A stretch of 64,000 bases of DNA from Rotaria sp. Silwood1 (taxonomy: Eukaryota > Rotifera > Eurotatoria > Philodinida > Philodinidae): contig CAJNOP010000013.1 of NCBI GenBank assembly GCA_905250075.1, forward strand, positions 2,709,706 to 2,773,705. Reading direction: 5' to 3'. How positions within the stretch are numbered: the stretch's first letter is position 1; each line of letters starts with the position of its first letter. Below the pieces are notes generated by a model. That model worked only from the letters and a program-made list of their open reading frames with translations, made no database searches and was not told the origin of the DNA. Positions 35,199 through 48,747 of this stretch are shown in pieces. Both the position numbers and the translations under genes were made by a program.

Positions 35199-37139
35199 TT
35201 ATTTCTTTTGTTTCAGTTTATTCTGAAGATTTTTGTTTAGATCTTCTTGTCGCTTCTTTTCGATCATTGCTTGTTGAATATATATTGGTAAGCCAGGATT
35301 GAGACTTAAAGCATAGGATAATAATGTTTTGTGAATTTCTTCAAAATCAACCAAAATTTTAATAAATATTGTATCGTCTCTTACATAAGAATTTCCTTCC
35401 TGTTGAATAGCTTTCAATGGGAAAAATTTTGGTATACCACTAGCTATATTCATATCTGATCGAGGTCGTTGAAAACTACTCGATTTAATGTCTGGTCGAA
35501 ATGAATCGATAATATGTCGCTGTGCAGGTGTTTGATCATATAAACAAAATGTGACTTTATAATTGAATGGAAACTTGAGAATTGGATCATTCATACCTCG
35601 CATGAGCACAAAAAAGAGTGACATATGTGTACGACGAGCATTTCCATCACCATTTAAATAAAGACGAGCTCTCATTTTATAACCAATTGGAGAAGAATAA
35701 AATGGAGGAGAATAAATGGATGTTTGTCTTTCAGATTGTGCATCAACTAAAAATTAAACAAAAAATAAATACATGAAGAAGAACAGAAGCAAGTATAAAG
35801 AAATTTAGTTGATCGATAGCATTCATGATTCATTTCGTCAATTCATTAATAGATTACTCATAGATTGTATTCGGGAATAATTATATCTGTATATTATGTT
35901 AAATGTAACGTTGAATCATATATGTATTATTTATCAATAATATAGAAATCGAATAACATTTTACTATTTGATTATCTTTTTGATAAGACTTTCTATTTTT
36001 ATCATTGAAGATAAGTCTAATTGTCCGACTTACTCATTTTCTCTCGAAAATTTGTAATTTTCCAAACAAGTGTTCCATCATACGATACATATTGAAAATC
36101 ATTGGTTTTTTCTTGCAATGATGCTAAATCTTGATTGAGTATGTCTTGATTATGATTTACTCCTTCCAAAAAAGCATTAGATTCATCAACGGATAATTTA
36201 ACATTCGGTTCTTCTGTCAATGTAGGAGATACGATTGGTATTTGAAGTGATTGATTGCTTTGACGTTGTTCATTATTGGTCAATGTTTCGATGCCATCTC
36301 CCAAGATATTGAACATTTCATAAAGCTCTTCTAATTGACCTATAGATGAATTACAAGTTCCTGTAGTTGTTGTTCGAGGAAGATCAGTATCCATTTGTTT
36401 ATCATTTAATTGCAATAATATTTGACGAACAACATTGAGTATGGTATGTTGATGTTGTTCATTCAAATAATGATTTTTCATTTCAGCACGGATAATCTAA
36501 AGAACATAAATTTTCTTTTATCAATTTCATATATAGAATATTCATACTTGTTCATTACAACCAAAGCGTTTTAATGGACAGTTAACAGGCAGCTGTTGAC
36601 ATTCGAAGACTTTATGTTCATTAAATCTGTTAAATGAATTGAATTGTTCTCCACAATCTTCACATTTTAGATTTAAATGATATTGATCAAGATGTTCCTT
36701 TGGAAGAAAAAGGAAAGAAAATTTAGGAATAAAATAAATATTAAATAAATTACTTGATAATTATTTAAGATACCAGTCCACTGACAAAAAGAACAATCAA
36801 TGGATAGTGTTTTCATGTCATTTTTGAAGCCTCGATCAAGTCGTATCTGTACAAAACAAAAATATTTTCCTGTTCAATTATTAAAAGATATCTTACACTA
36901 GTTGATAATGTTTCTGCTTGACATTGCGGACATTTACTTGTTTTTCTTGAGAGAGAACAAAGAAGTATAATACTTCAAATTGATTATAAAACTTACTCTT
37001 GTGCAACATTTAAACATGTTTGACAATATCGATGACCACATTCAGTCAATTGTACTGGATCTCGTAATATCAAAAAACACACAGGACAAATAAATTTCGT
37101 ATCAAGAATATGTAAATTTTTTGCATCGAAGCCTACCAT
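35199..37139 (-). CDS. TRAF family adaptor (RING, zinc fingers, MATH)
   Basis: TNF-receptor-associated factor: a trimeric cytosolic adaptor and E3 ligase linking receptors to NF-kB/JNK signalling and recruiting cIAPs. Six minus-strand exons: 37139-36997, 36945-36897, 36846-36754, 36697-36548, 36496-36034 and 35746-35199, in frame for 481 residues. The RING spans about 18-56 (CPVC, ECGHRYCQTC, KCPQC). TRAF-type fingers follow (IDCSFCQWTG, EHLDQYHLNLKCEDCGEQF, NCPLKRFGC). A region of about 150 residues (partly Gln/Asn-rich, possible coiled coil) leads to the MATH domain from about residue 288 (LVWKITNF, IDAQSERQTSIYSPPFY, GYKMRARLYLNGDGNARRTH, SLFFVLMRG, DDTIFIKILVDF). The last residues are basic. 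Which vertebrate TRAF is closest cannot be said by eye. A dead copy lies 2.7 kb away, and IAP genes flank the pair. Confidence 0.92.
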
Positions 37140-40100
37140 TGTTTGAATTGTTTTGTTGAACAATCTATAAATAGATGAAAAAGTTTCATAAATGTCAATA
37201 GCAACTCAAAGATATATTACTTTTCAAATAAAACGAATTAATAAAATAATTTTTTTTGAAATAAAGGTATGTAATAAATAATTAATCTAGAACTCATACA
37301 TTAGTAATAAAATACGGTAATGATTTCAATTTTTTAAAATAGAATACAGTAAGGAGTCCGAAATAAATCCATGTACAACTATTAAATCAAACCTTTAATT
37401 CATTGTCAATACATTGATGAAAACTTTGATTGTAAATGAACCATCATTTATATAAATCAATTGAATGGTAGTAGGTACATCAAAAGTCATGTTCTAAATT
37501 TAGTTGAATTCTACATTGCGTCGTTACTAAACATTGTGTTATCAATCTGAAAGAAAAAACGTTATTCACGTTGAGTAAGAGCACAATTCTAGAATCATGT
37601 GGAACACATTATTGCGTACGTTACATATTTTAGCAAAAAAATCATGATTACGAATGAGTAATCATTCAAATACTATTCTATAATAATTTCAAATGCTTAT
37701 TCTAGTATTTATTTCGAAAATAATGAATACATTTAAGTATAGATATATGTTTATACAATTTATAGCATAGTATGATGGAATGAGAAATCTCTCAAATACG
37801 ACAAAAATTTGTAATATTTTTCACAAGAAATAAAGATTTTATTTTGACAATATTTACGTATTTGATATAACGATTCAAAATCAAATCTTAACATTATTAG
37901 TAAAACTTATTCAATGATATTAAAATTACTTATCTGATTAATATGAAAAGAAACAATGGTTGAGAGAAAAATAAAACTCAATTCATAATATGCAAAGTTA
38001 ATTTCACGATCAAAGGACATTATTTATATATATATACATATGCATGTAATGCGTGGAAAATTTTGTACTTGATGAATTTTACTAGTCAAAATGACGTCAA
38101 ATTTGACTCATTATTATAAGATATTTTTCTCATTTTTGAATGACGAAGCAATATTTTGGACAATAATTTGAAAGAATTGAAAGAAACAAGAAGAAAAAGA
38201 AAGCATGATATTACAGATATTTACTTACCATTAAATGGATCATAAAAGGTTTATTGGATTTTTCCATGAGAATTTCGTCACCCATTCTATTTAGTAATAT
38301 TATGAATTATTTATTTAAATCTATTAGAACTAATTGACATATTTTCGGAAATTTTATAGGATATGTATTTTTGATACATTCATATAAAATGCAAGTGAGT
38401 TAGCTTGTGTAAATTCTATATTTGACTAGAAAGAAAGCTCAAACAGGATTAAGACAATTGATAAACATCGGTAACGAACAACAAATTGCTTGCATTAATA
38501 AATTATTTGTAATATATAGTTCATTTACATGGTGCAAAATTATTTATCAATAGATTTTTATAAGTTATTTATATATGATTTGATTGTTGAATCAAATAGA
38601 TGAATAATAATGACTTGGTATTATTCAGCTGTTAAAACTTTAGCAATTATCATGAGTCATTAGTGGTAGTTGGAAGTTTCCAACTGAAAGTAGAGTATTT
38701 CGTTTGTATTTAAAAACAATCAAGAACAAGTAAATAAAAAGATCTTTGAACTATGCATGATTATAATAATGATTAATTTGACATCAGCCATATAATGGCA
38801 ATTCAAGCGTAAAAAGAAAACATATGATAGGAAGAATATATGATTTTCATATCAATAAAACAAAAACAAAACAAGGTTTTTCGAGTACTATTACATCATA
38901 CATCTTTTCACTTATTTTTCCAACAGCATAAAGAAAAAAACCTATTGGAATCTCCTCGTGATTTTTCTTTCAATTTTCATTCCTGAAATCTGATTGATGA
39001 AAATTTGAGAGAAGAATACGGAGAATTCTTTTATCATAAGTGTTTACCATTTTTTACTTTTGACGAACTTTAAATTCAAAATAATTAAATAGAAAACTTC
39101 TTACAATTTCATTTGTATTTTTTTCTAATTAATACAACAATCAACAAACTTCTTTTCTTAATGAAATAAAGATGAGTATTGATTAATATCAATCTAATAG
39201 ATTACTATTTTACTATAGAATTATGATTTATCAAATGAAACGAGATTTTAGTTTTATTTTTGTGTAACTAAAAATTAGTATGAAAATTCCAACCCTCGTT
39301 GCATCATAAATGATTCATATACAGACAATGTGATGCATCTATCTTACATCATCAAATAAAAACCTTGCGGAGGTTTTTTGTATTATACGTGGAATGTAAC
39401 AGTAACAAAATGCAAAATACGTTAATATAAATGTCACTATTTCTTAATAGAATGTTTATAAATAAAATATATTTCAATACTTTCAAATATAATTCGGTAA
39501 AAATCATGTTAAATTCATCGATCTATTGAAGACCAGCAGAAAAATTTATTTGAACAATCAATAACGTAATATTTCGAAGTATATGCGAGACAAGAAGAAT
39601 AAACAATTTGATTTCATGTTTGTTTTTCTATTTTTATTGAATATAATAAAGAAACAAAATGCTGTAACAACATAATTAGTTTGAGAATAAATAGAAACTT
39701 TTCGTCAAAAATTGTAAATAATGCCTTATAAAAACAATAAACCGAGTAGATCTATTTATAGATTCATGAATAATCAAAAACTGAGCAAAGTTTTTGCTTT
39801 TATTATCATGGTTGGTTAGAGCTCGTTGAATTATCTCTAAAATTCTGTCTTTAATATATTCAGATGATATTTTTTTTAGCGAAACTTATGAAAATTGGAA
39901 TAAAAATCAAATACATCAAAAAACGTAAAGTCTCGGTGATCTCAACATTCATCCGAAATCATTATTTAACTTAACCCATTAGATAATTAGGAAAAAATGA
40001 TGCATAATTTTTGATAAATATTGTTTCTTTGCTGAGGAAATCGAGTTTTCCCATATGATAACAAAATACCATAAATAGGGATTCGTAGTTCGGTTTCGAA

Positions 40101-42623
40101 GGAAATGACTATTATATTCAGAATCAGCGCAAAAATCTGCATCGAGTAGTATACTCAAAGTATTCCAAAATAACAATGAAGCATGGTGGTCAACAACCTG
40201 AACATTAGACGAAAAAGCAAAAGTGATTTTTCGAGCTTTGAATAGTAACTTATACACTTTGATTACAATTCAGCACGTGTAGAGAAAACATCACTCTTCT
40301 CGTTACAGATAAAAAAGAGTTGAACAATAAACTATATATATAGTATGAAGCTAGAACTTCTACTCTATCGATTTAAAAATTTTCGTTCTGAAAAAATAAT
40401 TATACGTTTTTCGAAAAAACCTCTTCAGTAAAGTTGACCACTTCTTTTATTCAATAATCCAATATCGATGAAACCTTCAGAGAATATTCCTCTATAACTG
40501 GGACAATGTATATAGTTAGCCCTAATACTTCTGGACTGAGATACAGGTTTTTCACAGTTTCTTCATCAAAGAAGCACTTTGAGACAAAAATAGAGATATT
40601 TAACGTCAGCGTGCAAAGTTGCTTCAAGTGATGTGTCATTTGTCAATTTTCAAAATAAAGTTTTTTTTTCATAGAAGTTTAAGATAAGAGAGTCCCTGGG
40701 AGATATTTTCCATCAGAAATGATCTTTTGTTTCCGTCAATCTTATTTTTGGGTACAAGCGGCTAATATTTCGATGGAAAAAATCGTTTTCAACAGAAAAT
40801 AAGTCATGTCCACGTACTCGATAGAAATTGCCCATTGCGTGTAGACACAAATGTCGATTCCTGTTTCTCTTCGATAAAAAGATGCTGCACGAAAACTTTA
40901 AAACTGCGTATCGAAAAAGAGAAGCATCCTCAAAAAGAATTCATACTTTTCCATAGAAGGACTGCATAAAATGTCGATCCTTATATCACTTCGATAAACA
41001 GGTTCTCTAAAGAATATTTTTTTTTTATTAGTTAATAGGAAATTTTCCCCTCTTTCGGATGCTATATGATTCATATTTGTCACTCATTGACAAATGAACC
41101 GAGACGAGAAAAAGAAGAAGCATTCACGCAATAAATTTGTAATCTTTTTATGAACTCGTCAAAAATATCATGTAGATAATAGTTAGTTATCATAAACTGT
41201 CATTTTACAAGATGTTTTTGACCATTTTAATGTAAAAATTACGAATTTATTGTGCCAATGTTTCTCTTTTTTTCTTCATTTATTTATTGTAACAAATCAC
41301 GATCGTGCATTAGCAAAACCTGTCGCAGTCTGTGATGGATCTTGGAATACTGTCCTGCAACCGGATCGGATGTCTTGTATCCGACTCGGCAATATATAAG
41401 ATCTTGAAGTTTCGAAAAATTTTTCCTTCTTCAAATTTCAAATATACATGAAAGTATTGAAGTGAAAACTGGTTCGATCATAATTGAGCAAGTTCTTGTA
41501 TTTGAGACAGAACATAGAAGTGGCAAGCGATATCGTTTTACTAAGGGAATTCATTTTTATGAAAACTCATCTATAAATGATAAGGAATAATACACAAAGA
41601 AGTAATTGAATACGTGGAAAGGAAAATAAATTATCAAAAATATGAATATGTATCATTGTAATGGAGAAAGCAATCATACGTATATTCACAATGATGACGT
41701 TTGACACCAACATTGAGTTCCTAATCCTGAATCACTTGTTCTTTTTTTTGTTACTGTTCATGACAGAAACTAAAAAGTATACTTTATCATCCAAAATCAA
41801 GATTTGAAAACTGCTATGACTGTGAAAATATTTTTCGGATGTCAACTAGCTCCGATCTGAGTTTGTATGCGAAAACTCGTACTCGTGGATGACACTAGTA
41901 CTAGCGTCATTGAATAATATATACTTTTTAAATATCGTTATATAGAAAAAAAAGTAAGTTTGTATGTATCTGTTATGACTTGCATTCTTCTTCAAATGTA
42001 GTCATAGGTATTTTTCATTTTCATCTACAGGAGCATACACATGTACTTATGTTCCTCTTCTTTTCTCTAGTTGTTAATCATGCGCGATGAATTTTCCTTT
42101 CTGTCAAATATGTTGGAAGTTTCTCTTTTCGTCTGTCCTTTTTTCGATGATGTGGTTCTATGGGTTTTTTCCTATGTTATCGTCCTGTACATTTTCATTA
42201 GTTTGTTACAAATAGGATTGGAGGTAGATATAGTTATAGAAATAAAGCACAATTGGGATGAAAATCTCACAGCATCCATATCCATAAGATAACTCACTTG
42301 AATAAATTTTGGACTAAATAGTGTCAAAGTTTAGGAATATGTTTTGTAGTAAAATTTGATCATATTATAAATGTATGACAGTAGATGTTAGTAGTATAGT
42401 CGCTATTACCTTTAGTAAGCGTTATTCTAATGAGCAATGTTAAAGCACATCTATTTGATTAAAATAACCGTATAACAGGATTTTAACGAGTAACTACATA
42501 TATTTTCCACTTTTTGTGCATAAGTATCGTGAAAATAGAACTATCTTAGCGTTGACATATACTTAATCACTGATTTTATCTATTCAACGCATTAAACCCA
42601 GTGGACATCGAGAAAAGCACGTT
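37140..42623. other. 5.5-kb intergenic region
   Basis: Mostly AT-rich DNA without recognisable genes. It includes the TRAF promoter side. A direct repeat of about 40 bp, with shared blocks ATGTCGATYC and CTTCGATAAA, occurs near 40850 and 40970. At 41287-41395 a GC-richer patch contains a small hairpin (CCGGATCGGAT / ATCCGACTCGG, 41361-41389). Frames of 60-92 codons at 39979-41083 (-) and 42071 (+) have no motif. Confidence 0.4.
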
Positions 42624-42998
42624 TCAACGCATCATCTCTGTCCATACGAGAAGTAAATAAATTATGCAGCGTTTATATCTTCGATTGTCATATTTAAGAT
42701 GTCCAAACATTGCGTTTGCAGTTTCTCTATCTATGTAGGCACTTTTTACATGTATTGCAGAACACGATACATTTTTGCTTTTATTTGTAACTTCCAACAT
42801 ATAACGAAACAACTTCCTTTCTATTTCCATCCCATACACTTGGAAAATCTCAACAAGTCCAACCAGCTGAATAACATTGTTTTTTTTTTTCAGCGTTTTT
42901 GATGTTGTCTCTTCGATAGTTAAGGCCATCGTGAGACGAGGGAAATACATCAGGTGTTTACATAAATAGTGCAGATTTTTGAGATTGTGTAAAAACAA
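42624..42998 (-). pseudogene. Antisense coding relic upstream of IAP B
   Basis: A 124-codon minus frame with protein-like segments (LMYFPRLTMALTIEETTSKT, then FQVYGMEIERKLFRYMLEV). It aligns with 28018-28209 upstream of IAP A. The family is not recognised. It could be the end of an old gene or an element duplicated together with the IAPs. Confidence 0.3.
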
Positions 42999-43464
42999 TG
43001 TCCAGCAATTTTTTCATGTCTATGACAACATGAAACTTCGTACATTAATGAGAGTATAGGTTTTATTCAACTTTTTCTCTGTAGGAGTGAGCTTGAATTT
43101 TGAGAGAAGAATTATTTCACTGTTTAAGGAGTTTATATTCTAGAGTTTTCAATATCAATAGAGTCAACTTTGATATCGGACACGTATGAGCATTCTACCG
43201 TATGTGCAATCATCGAAAGACGTTTAATTAAAAATGAATCATTCTTTAAACCTTTGTAAACATAAGTTTTTAATAATTAGATTTTATATGACGTTTTGTG
43301 CTTGAAGGAATAGTTAATGAGATTACTTGCATAAACAAAAACCTTCTGGGCATTTCCAAGAAAGAAAAGCTTTCATATATCTTTTATATATCCTGTAGAT
43401 TTTATTCGATAGTTAAAGCAACTCATCAACTTTAGTCAGCTTTTATATTGCTATCCAAAGTGAT

Positions 43465-45456
43465 ATGTCTATTAAATACGAATCAATGGATGTTTCATCG
43501 AAACGATTCGATAAAAAGCAAGAAGACTCGCAAACTCTTGCTAAAATTCGTAATGTAATTCAATCACTAATTCAATCAATAAACAAACCAGGTGTTCACA
43601 GTGTAAGCTATATGTCTGCCGCCGGTTTTAAATATATAGGTAATGGAGATACAGCTCGTTGTACGAAATGTGAACTTGAAGTATCCAATTGGACATTAGA
43701 CATGGAACCATTTACTATTCATTCGACACGCCAACCTAAATGTTCATTTGTCTGTTCTATGATGCCAGCTTCATTATCAAATAATTCTGCTTTTTCCTCT
43801 TCGCGAACAGTTGCTATTCAAAAGATATCAATATCAAATGAACAAGAAAATCCTTCTAAACGTCAAAAAATCGAAACAACAGATTCCAAATCTGTGTCAA
43901 ACACTTTATTTGAAGTAGATTCACTTCAACAAGTGCGAAGACGTACATTTTCTCATTGGTTACATCATGCTAGTCCATCAAGTGCACAAATGATTGAAGC
44001 TGGATTTTTTAGTTGTAATGTTGATGATCGAGTGATATGTATCTATTGTAATCTTATTTGTCAACAATGGATACCATATACAGATGATCCATGTGAAGTA
44101 CATAAAACACTTTCACCTAATTGTATATATGTCAAAGCAAAATTGATGTGTCCTGTAGCTTCATCTATAATTATCGTCAATAGAGTTTCAACTGAAACAA
44201 CTTCAGACAATTGTTCATCAACGCCAATTAATCTCGGTCCATTGCGATCTAATGACATTGTATTTAGAGTTTCATGTAATCCGGATTATTCAGAAATACC
44301 AAAACGTCATGCATCATTCGCTACATGGCCAAATGAAGGTTTACCATCAGTTGATGATTTCGTTCGTGCAGGATTTTTTTATACAGGTACAAAAAATATT
44401 GTTAAGTGTTTTTACTGTAATGGGTCACTACAAAATTGGGGTCCAAATGACAATCCAATGATTGAACATGCACGTTGGTTTCCACATTGTGCATATGCTA
44501 AACAATTGTGCGGTGATGATTTATATCGTAGAATTCAAGAATTCAAAAGAGCACAACGAAGTATATTATAACAATTTTAAGGTATAATCTAACTTCTTTT
44601 TCTAGAATGTACTCGAATCAATGAATTAAAAGAAAGAACAGGTTCTGGTGATATGTTAAATACTAACTTAGCAGCAAATAATCGACTCTTATCAATACCT
44701 GATAAACATACATTATTAAGACTTGTTGCTGCTCGATTGGATTTACCGATTTCACAACGTTTATTAGATCAAAATTTTAGATTATCTGTTATTAAACGAT
44801 GTTGGGAAGATCAATTAAGACTAAAACGTAAATTAACTAACAAAATACTGTCTTCTGTATTTTTTTTTAAACTTTCTTCTTAGATGCTGATTTTGTATAT
44901 GAGTATGATTTGTATATTGCTTGTTTAATTCTTCAAAAACAAATTCAACATCTTGATGGTAAAAAAGAAAATATTGTTATACCGAGTATAAAAATGAAGC
45001 AAATCAGAGAACAAAATGGTGAGTTTTCTATGAGCATCTTTTCAATTTGTATTCTATTATCTTCTAGGGACTTGTATGCATGAACAAACATCAACTATAT
45101 ATAATACAGTTCAATCAGTACCAAATCCTGCGAATGTTGAAATGATTGCATCATCCTCACCATTACGACATGAATTTACATCATCTGAATCTTCTATATT
45201 TTCCTTATCAAAACCAACAAACACTAATAATGAAGGTGAAACACAAACAAGTAAGCAAACAACTACTGTGAATGATCTAAATCCGTCAATCAATACAGCA
45301 CCATCCAATCCTTGTGTTGTGTGTCAGATAGAGGAAAAACGATTAGTTTGCATACCATGCGGTCATCTAGCCACATGTGTCGCATGTGGCCATTCACTAC
45401 GATTGTGTCCATTATGTCGACAAGAAATCCAAGCATTTGTTAGAGTTTATATTTAA
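43465..45456 (+). CDS. Inhibitor of apoptosis, copy B (3 BIR + RING)
   Basis: Same layout as copy A. Exons 43465-44560, 44606-44827, 44884-45018 and 45068-45456 keep frame for 613 residues. The start is the ATG of MSIKYESMDVSS. All three BIRs have full Cys-Cys-His-Cys sets (BIR1 ARCTKCELEVSNW, BIR2 VICIYCNLICQQW, BIR3 VKCFYCNGSLQNWGPND). BIR3 keeps EHARWFPHC. The inter-BIR linker has the basic patch PSKRQKIE. The helical exons read RLVAARLDLPISQRLLDQNF and YDLYIACLILQKQI, and the RING is CVVCQIEEKRLVCIPCGH...LCPLCRQEIQAFVRVYI. The first donor is A/GTATAT, weaker than in A. Copy B is close to A throughout, and its exons 2-4 and downstream DNA are close to those of C. Confidence 0.9.
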
Positions 45457-48400
45457 CCACAAATGATTTTTATTTTATTAAACTAAAGTTGTAATGACTG
45501 TTATCGATTGACTTTTCAACTATACTTCATCATTAAATAATGCAGAGACGAAAAACAGTTCCGTTTGAATATATTCTAAATCTAGATAAATATTTATACT
45601 TTTTTAGAAATATTTTCTGTTCAATATTCGACTTGTTACTAGTCTTGAAAGTTGTCTCAACTACTTATTCATTTAATAAATGTTAGAAAAGTTGACTCTA
45701 CTCTATCGACATGAATGCCAAACCAGTAAACTATTCTGGATACTTTTTGTCTGTACAACATGGCAAAGTGGACGAAAATAAAATTAATGTTTATTTATTT
45801 TGAACCATTGAAAAGCATTATAAATGCAAAGCATAATTTTATTATCACCTCGAAATATTATAGGCATCATTCAGTTTTTGTGAGAGTATGGCAACTGGAA
45901 AAAAAAACAAATCAAGTGTTTGTGTATGAAATCAGATTTATAATAAAATAGTTCAACTCTAAGATTCATTTTTGTTATGTACATTTTCTAATATCGATCA
46001 TTGCAAACTCTATATATTTGAATCAGTTTTAATAAAGTGAATTTTAAGAAAACTTATTACTTTAATCAAGAGACTTCGGTTAACATGAACAGAATTGGAC
46101 CAAGATTCTAGAACATTATCAGAATTTTGTATACTTAACTTCAGATGCTGAATGAAATTCTGTTAAGTGTATGTCTTGAAGCACAATTCGGATAGAAAAT
46201 CAGAATTCTGACCGAATTTTGTTTATTTGAATCTATATATGTTTTAGCCGTATCAAAAACACTGGAAATTCTACACTATCGCCATTGTAGAACAAGTGAC
46301 ACTCTATCACACACATTATGCCACTATATCTAACGATTGGGCTTTCTGAAATAGTCGAAGACCAAAGAAGATACTTCATTTTTATGTAGTATGATTTTCT
46401 GATTTTATTTTTGACCTTGCTGTAATGCACATAACTATCAAAAGCAATTGGAAAAAATTGTGCAAAAAAAAACCGTTCTTTGCGATTTTTTTTTATTTTT
46501 ACTGCTTAAAATACTTTGGGTATGTCTTCATCAAATCAAAAGCTTTTCAAAAACTTTTGTAGCAATATTCCTAGAATTTAAAGCTATAGAAACCATGAAA
46601 ATTCTCTCAAAATCGAAGATCTACGTTGTACGTGTGATTGAGATCATATGGAAATACTCTCTTGTTTTTAGAACTCCGTATGAGGATCATATTTTTTTTT
46701 TCTTATTTTTTCACATTTGACTATTCAGTTTGGTTGAAAAGCTACAATGAAGTCTTTTTTAGAGTTATTCTTCCTACTCATTTAACGAAGATGCAAATGT
46801 GTATATCATCAAAATATAATTTCATCTTGCCACATCTATGATTGATCCTGGTGTAGAAATTTTTTTGTATAGTTACTTTTCATTTTTCTTGTTTATTGAT
46901 TTTAGTGAACCCTGTTTTTTAGATTTAATAACATTTCTTTATCGTATCTGCCTTTGACAGACTATATATAAAATGTTGACAAAAATTCAACACATACATA
47001 TATATATATATATTAATTATTTCATCTTTCTTTTTTATTTTCTTCATACCTTTGCCCATAGATAGTTCTTGAAATAATTCGAATCTCCGAAAAATTTCAG
47101 CCAAAAAAGAGTCGTGTCTTCTCGAGATATTAAATTCATAAAAACCATGATATGCCACTAAAAGAGCAGCACACGGAGAAGAGTCTTTCTATGTATCTTC
47201 TAGTCTCAACGGGTTCTACGTGATGACTGGGTTTCATCTCAAATATAAGGTATCGTCCTGAGTGATTCTCTCGTTAGATTTATGTCCTTTCTCTACTCCA
47301 AATCTGTACGTACTTTTCAATACTGTCAAAGCACATAATAAGGATAGACTTCACTGTGTGTACAGAGACGAGTAAAAGCCGTAACGCAGATATAAAAGGT
47401 AAGTTATGCGATCAATGTTTTTTACTTCTTTAGTAATTGAATTCGACTTTCACGTTTGGCGTACGTCACAGATTCGAACATATAGATAAGAATATGTCCT
47501 AACTATAATAATATGTTAATTGAGATTTCGTCTTATTTTTTATTTCTCTCTGAAAAAGCTTGGTATTTTTTTTTAAATATTTCTCGAAGAAATCATGAAG
47601 TGGATGGTATGAAGAATGACTGGACGGCGGAGGGTATTCATTGAAACCAATTTTTGTCCAGACCTTCATTATTATCTACACCATTACTTGCTTCATATCT
47701 TCGCCCTCACGTCCATTTCACCATTATCAAAGATAGTCTTCTTCTGTCATAATTTTTCTCTGATGCATTTGTCATGAGTATATTTCATTTATTTTCAACT
47801 TGTCTATGTTCTATGTCATGCTGTGAAGTGAGTATAAAGAATTTCATTAACATGTTCGATTCAAATACATTTTTTTGTTATTTGTTTGTTCGCATCCAAT
47901 TAAGAGTCTTTTCTTTCAACTCGTTAAAATAATTCAAGCTTTGTAGTGAGATATAGTTTTTGTTTTTAGCAAATCTCCTTATAAGCACTGTCAAACGACT
48001 CTCGCGTCATTCGTCTACACTAGAGCTAATTTATCTCAATGGCATAATAGCTACATTTGATGGAATCAAATTTTATCTTCTTTTTAAGTCTTAAGTAAAT
48101 TAAATTTCGCAAAGAAACTCTTTTTTTTATTAAATTCCGTATAGATATAAGTCCTTAATTGATGTTCTTATTTTTTTTTATCGTCAAACAAATAATCTAC
48201 TCTCTGTCCTTGGCTTAGAAGATTTCTTATGTCAGTAATATTCGTTAATTTTTAACTCAGATTTTCAATTAAGAAAAATACAAGCAATGCTATCACTTTT
48301 ATTTCACATCGAAAAGCGTCAGAGTATTCATCAAAATGATGATCTAGTGTCAAATATTCGAGGGTTCTATTTTATTAAGAAAAACAACAAACTATTCACT

Positions 48401-48647
48401 TATTACTTATGATAAAAATGATTCATATTTTCTATTTTTGTATGTCAGTGCTGATGCAGAAAAATTGCTCTGTCATACACGTCAAGGTGAAACGCGTTCT
48501 CTTTCTCGTAAAGTGCATTAAGTGTTTTTTTTACGAAAAATTAAGTTTTGTTTTGCACTGTCATCATGGTTTGATCTGTCTTATGCATACAGTCGTTCTT
48601 TGTAATTAATATTTATATTATTCATTGAAAACCACTGTAATTATGTT
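45457..48647. other. Intergenic region between IAP B and the gap
   Basis: The first 600 bp (about 45480-46075) align with 54330-54940 downstream of IAP C, for example TTACTTTAATCAAGAGA at 46057 and 54924. A weak GT/AC-rich small repeat lies near 47597-47724. No gene is seen; several 60-90 codon frames are AT-driven. Confidence 0.45.
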
Positions 48648-48747
48648 NNNNNNNNNNNNNNNNNNNNNNNNNNNNNNNNNNNNNNNNNNNNNNNNNNNNN
48701 NNNNNNNNNNNNNNNNNNNNNNNNNNNNNNNNNNNNNNNNNNNNNNN
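48648..48747. other. Assembly gap (100 N)
   Basis: Exactly 100 N, the conventional size for a gap of unknown length. It lies close to the left end of the segment that is duplicated at 57.5 kb, so the repeat may have caused the break. Confidence 0.99.

Noticed and set aside
36997-37139. Apparent frameshift in the TRAF RING exon
   Set aside because: On re-reading the bases at the line junction the frame is open (CQTCLN); the exon is intact.
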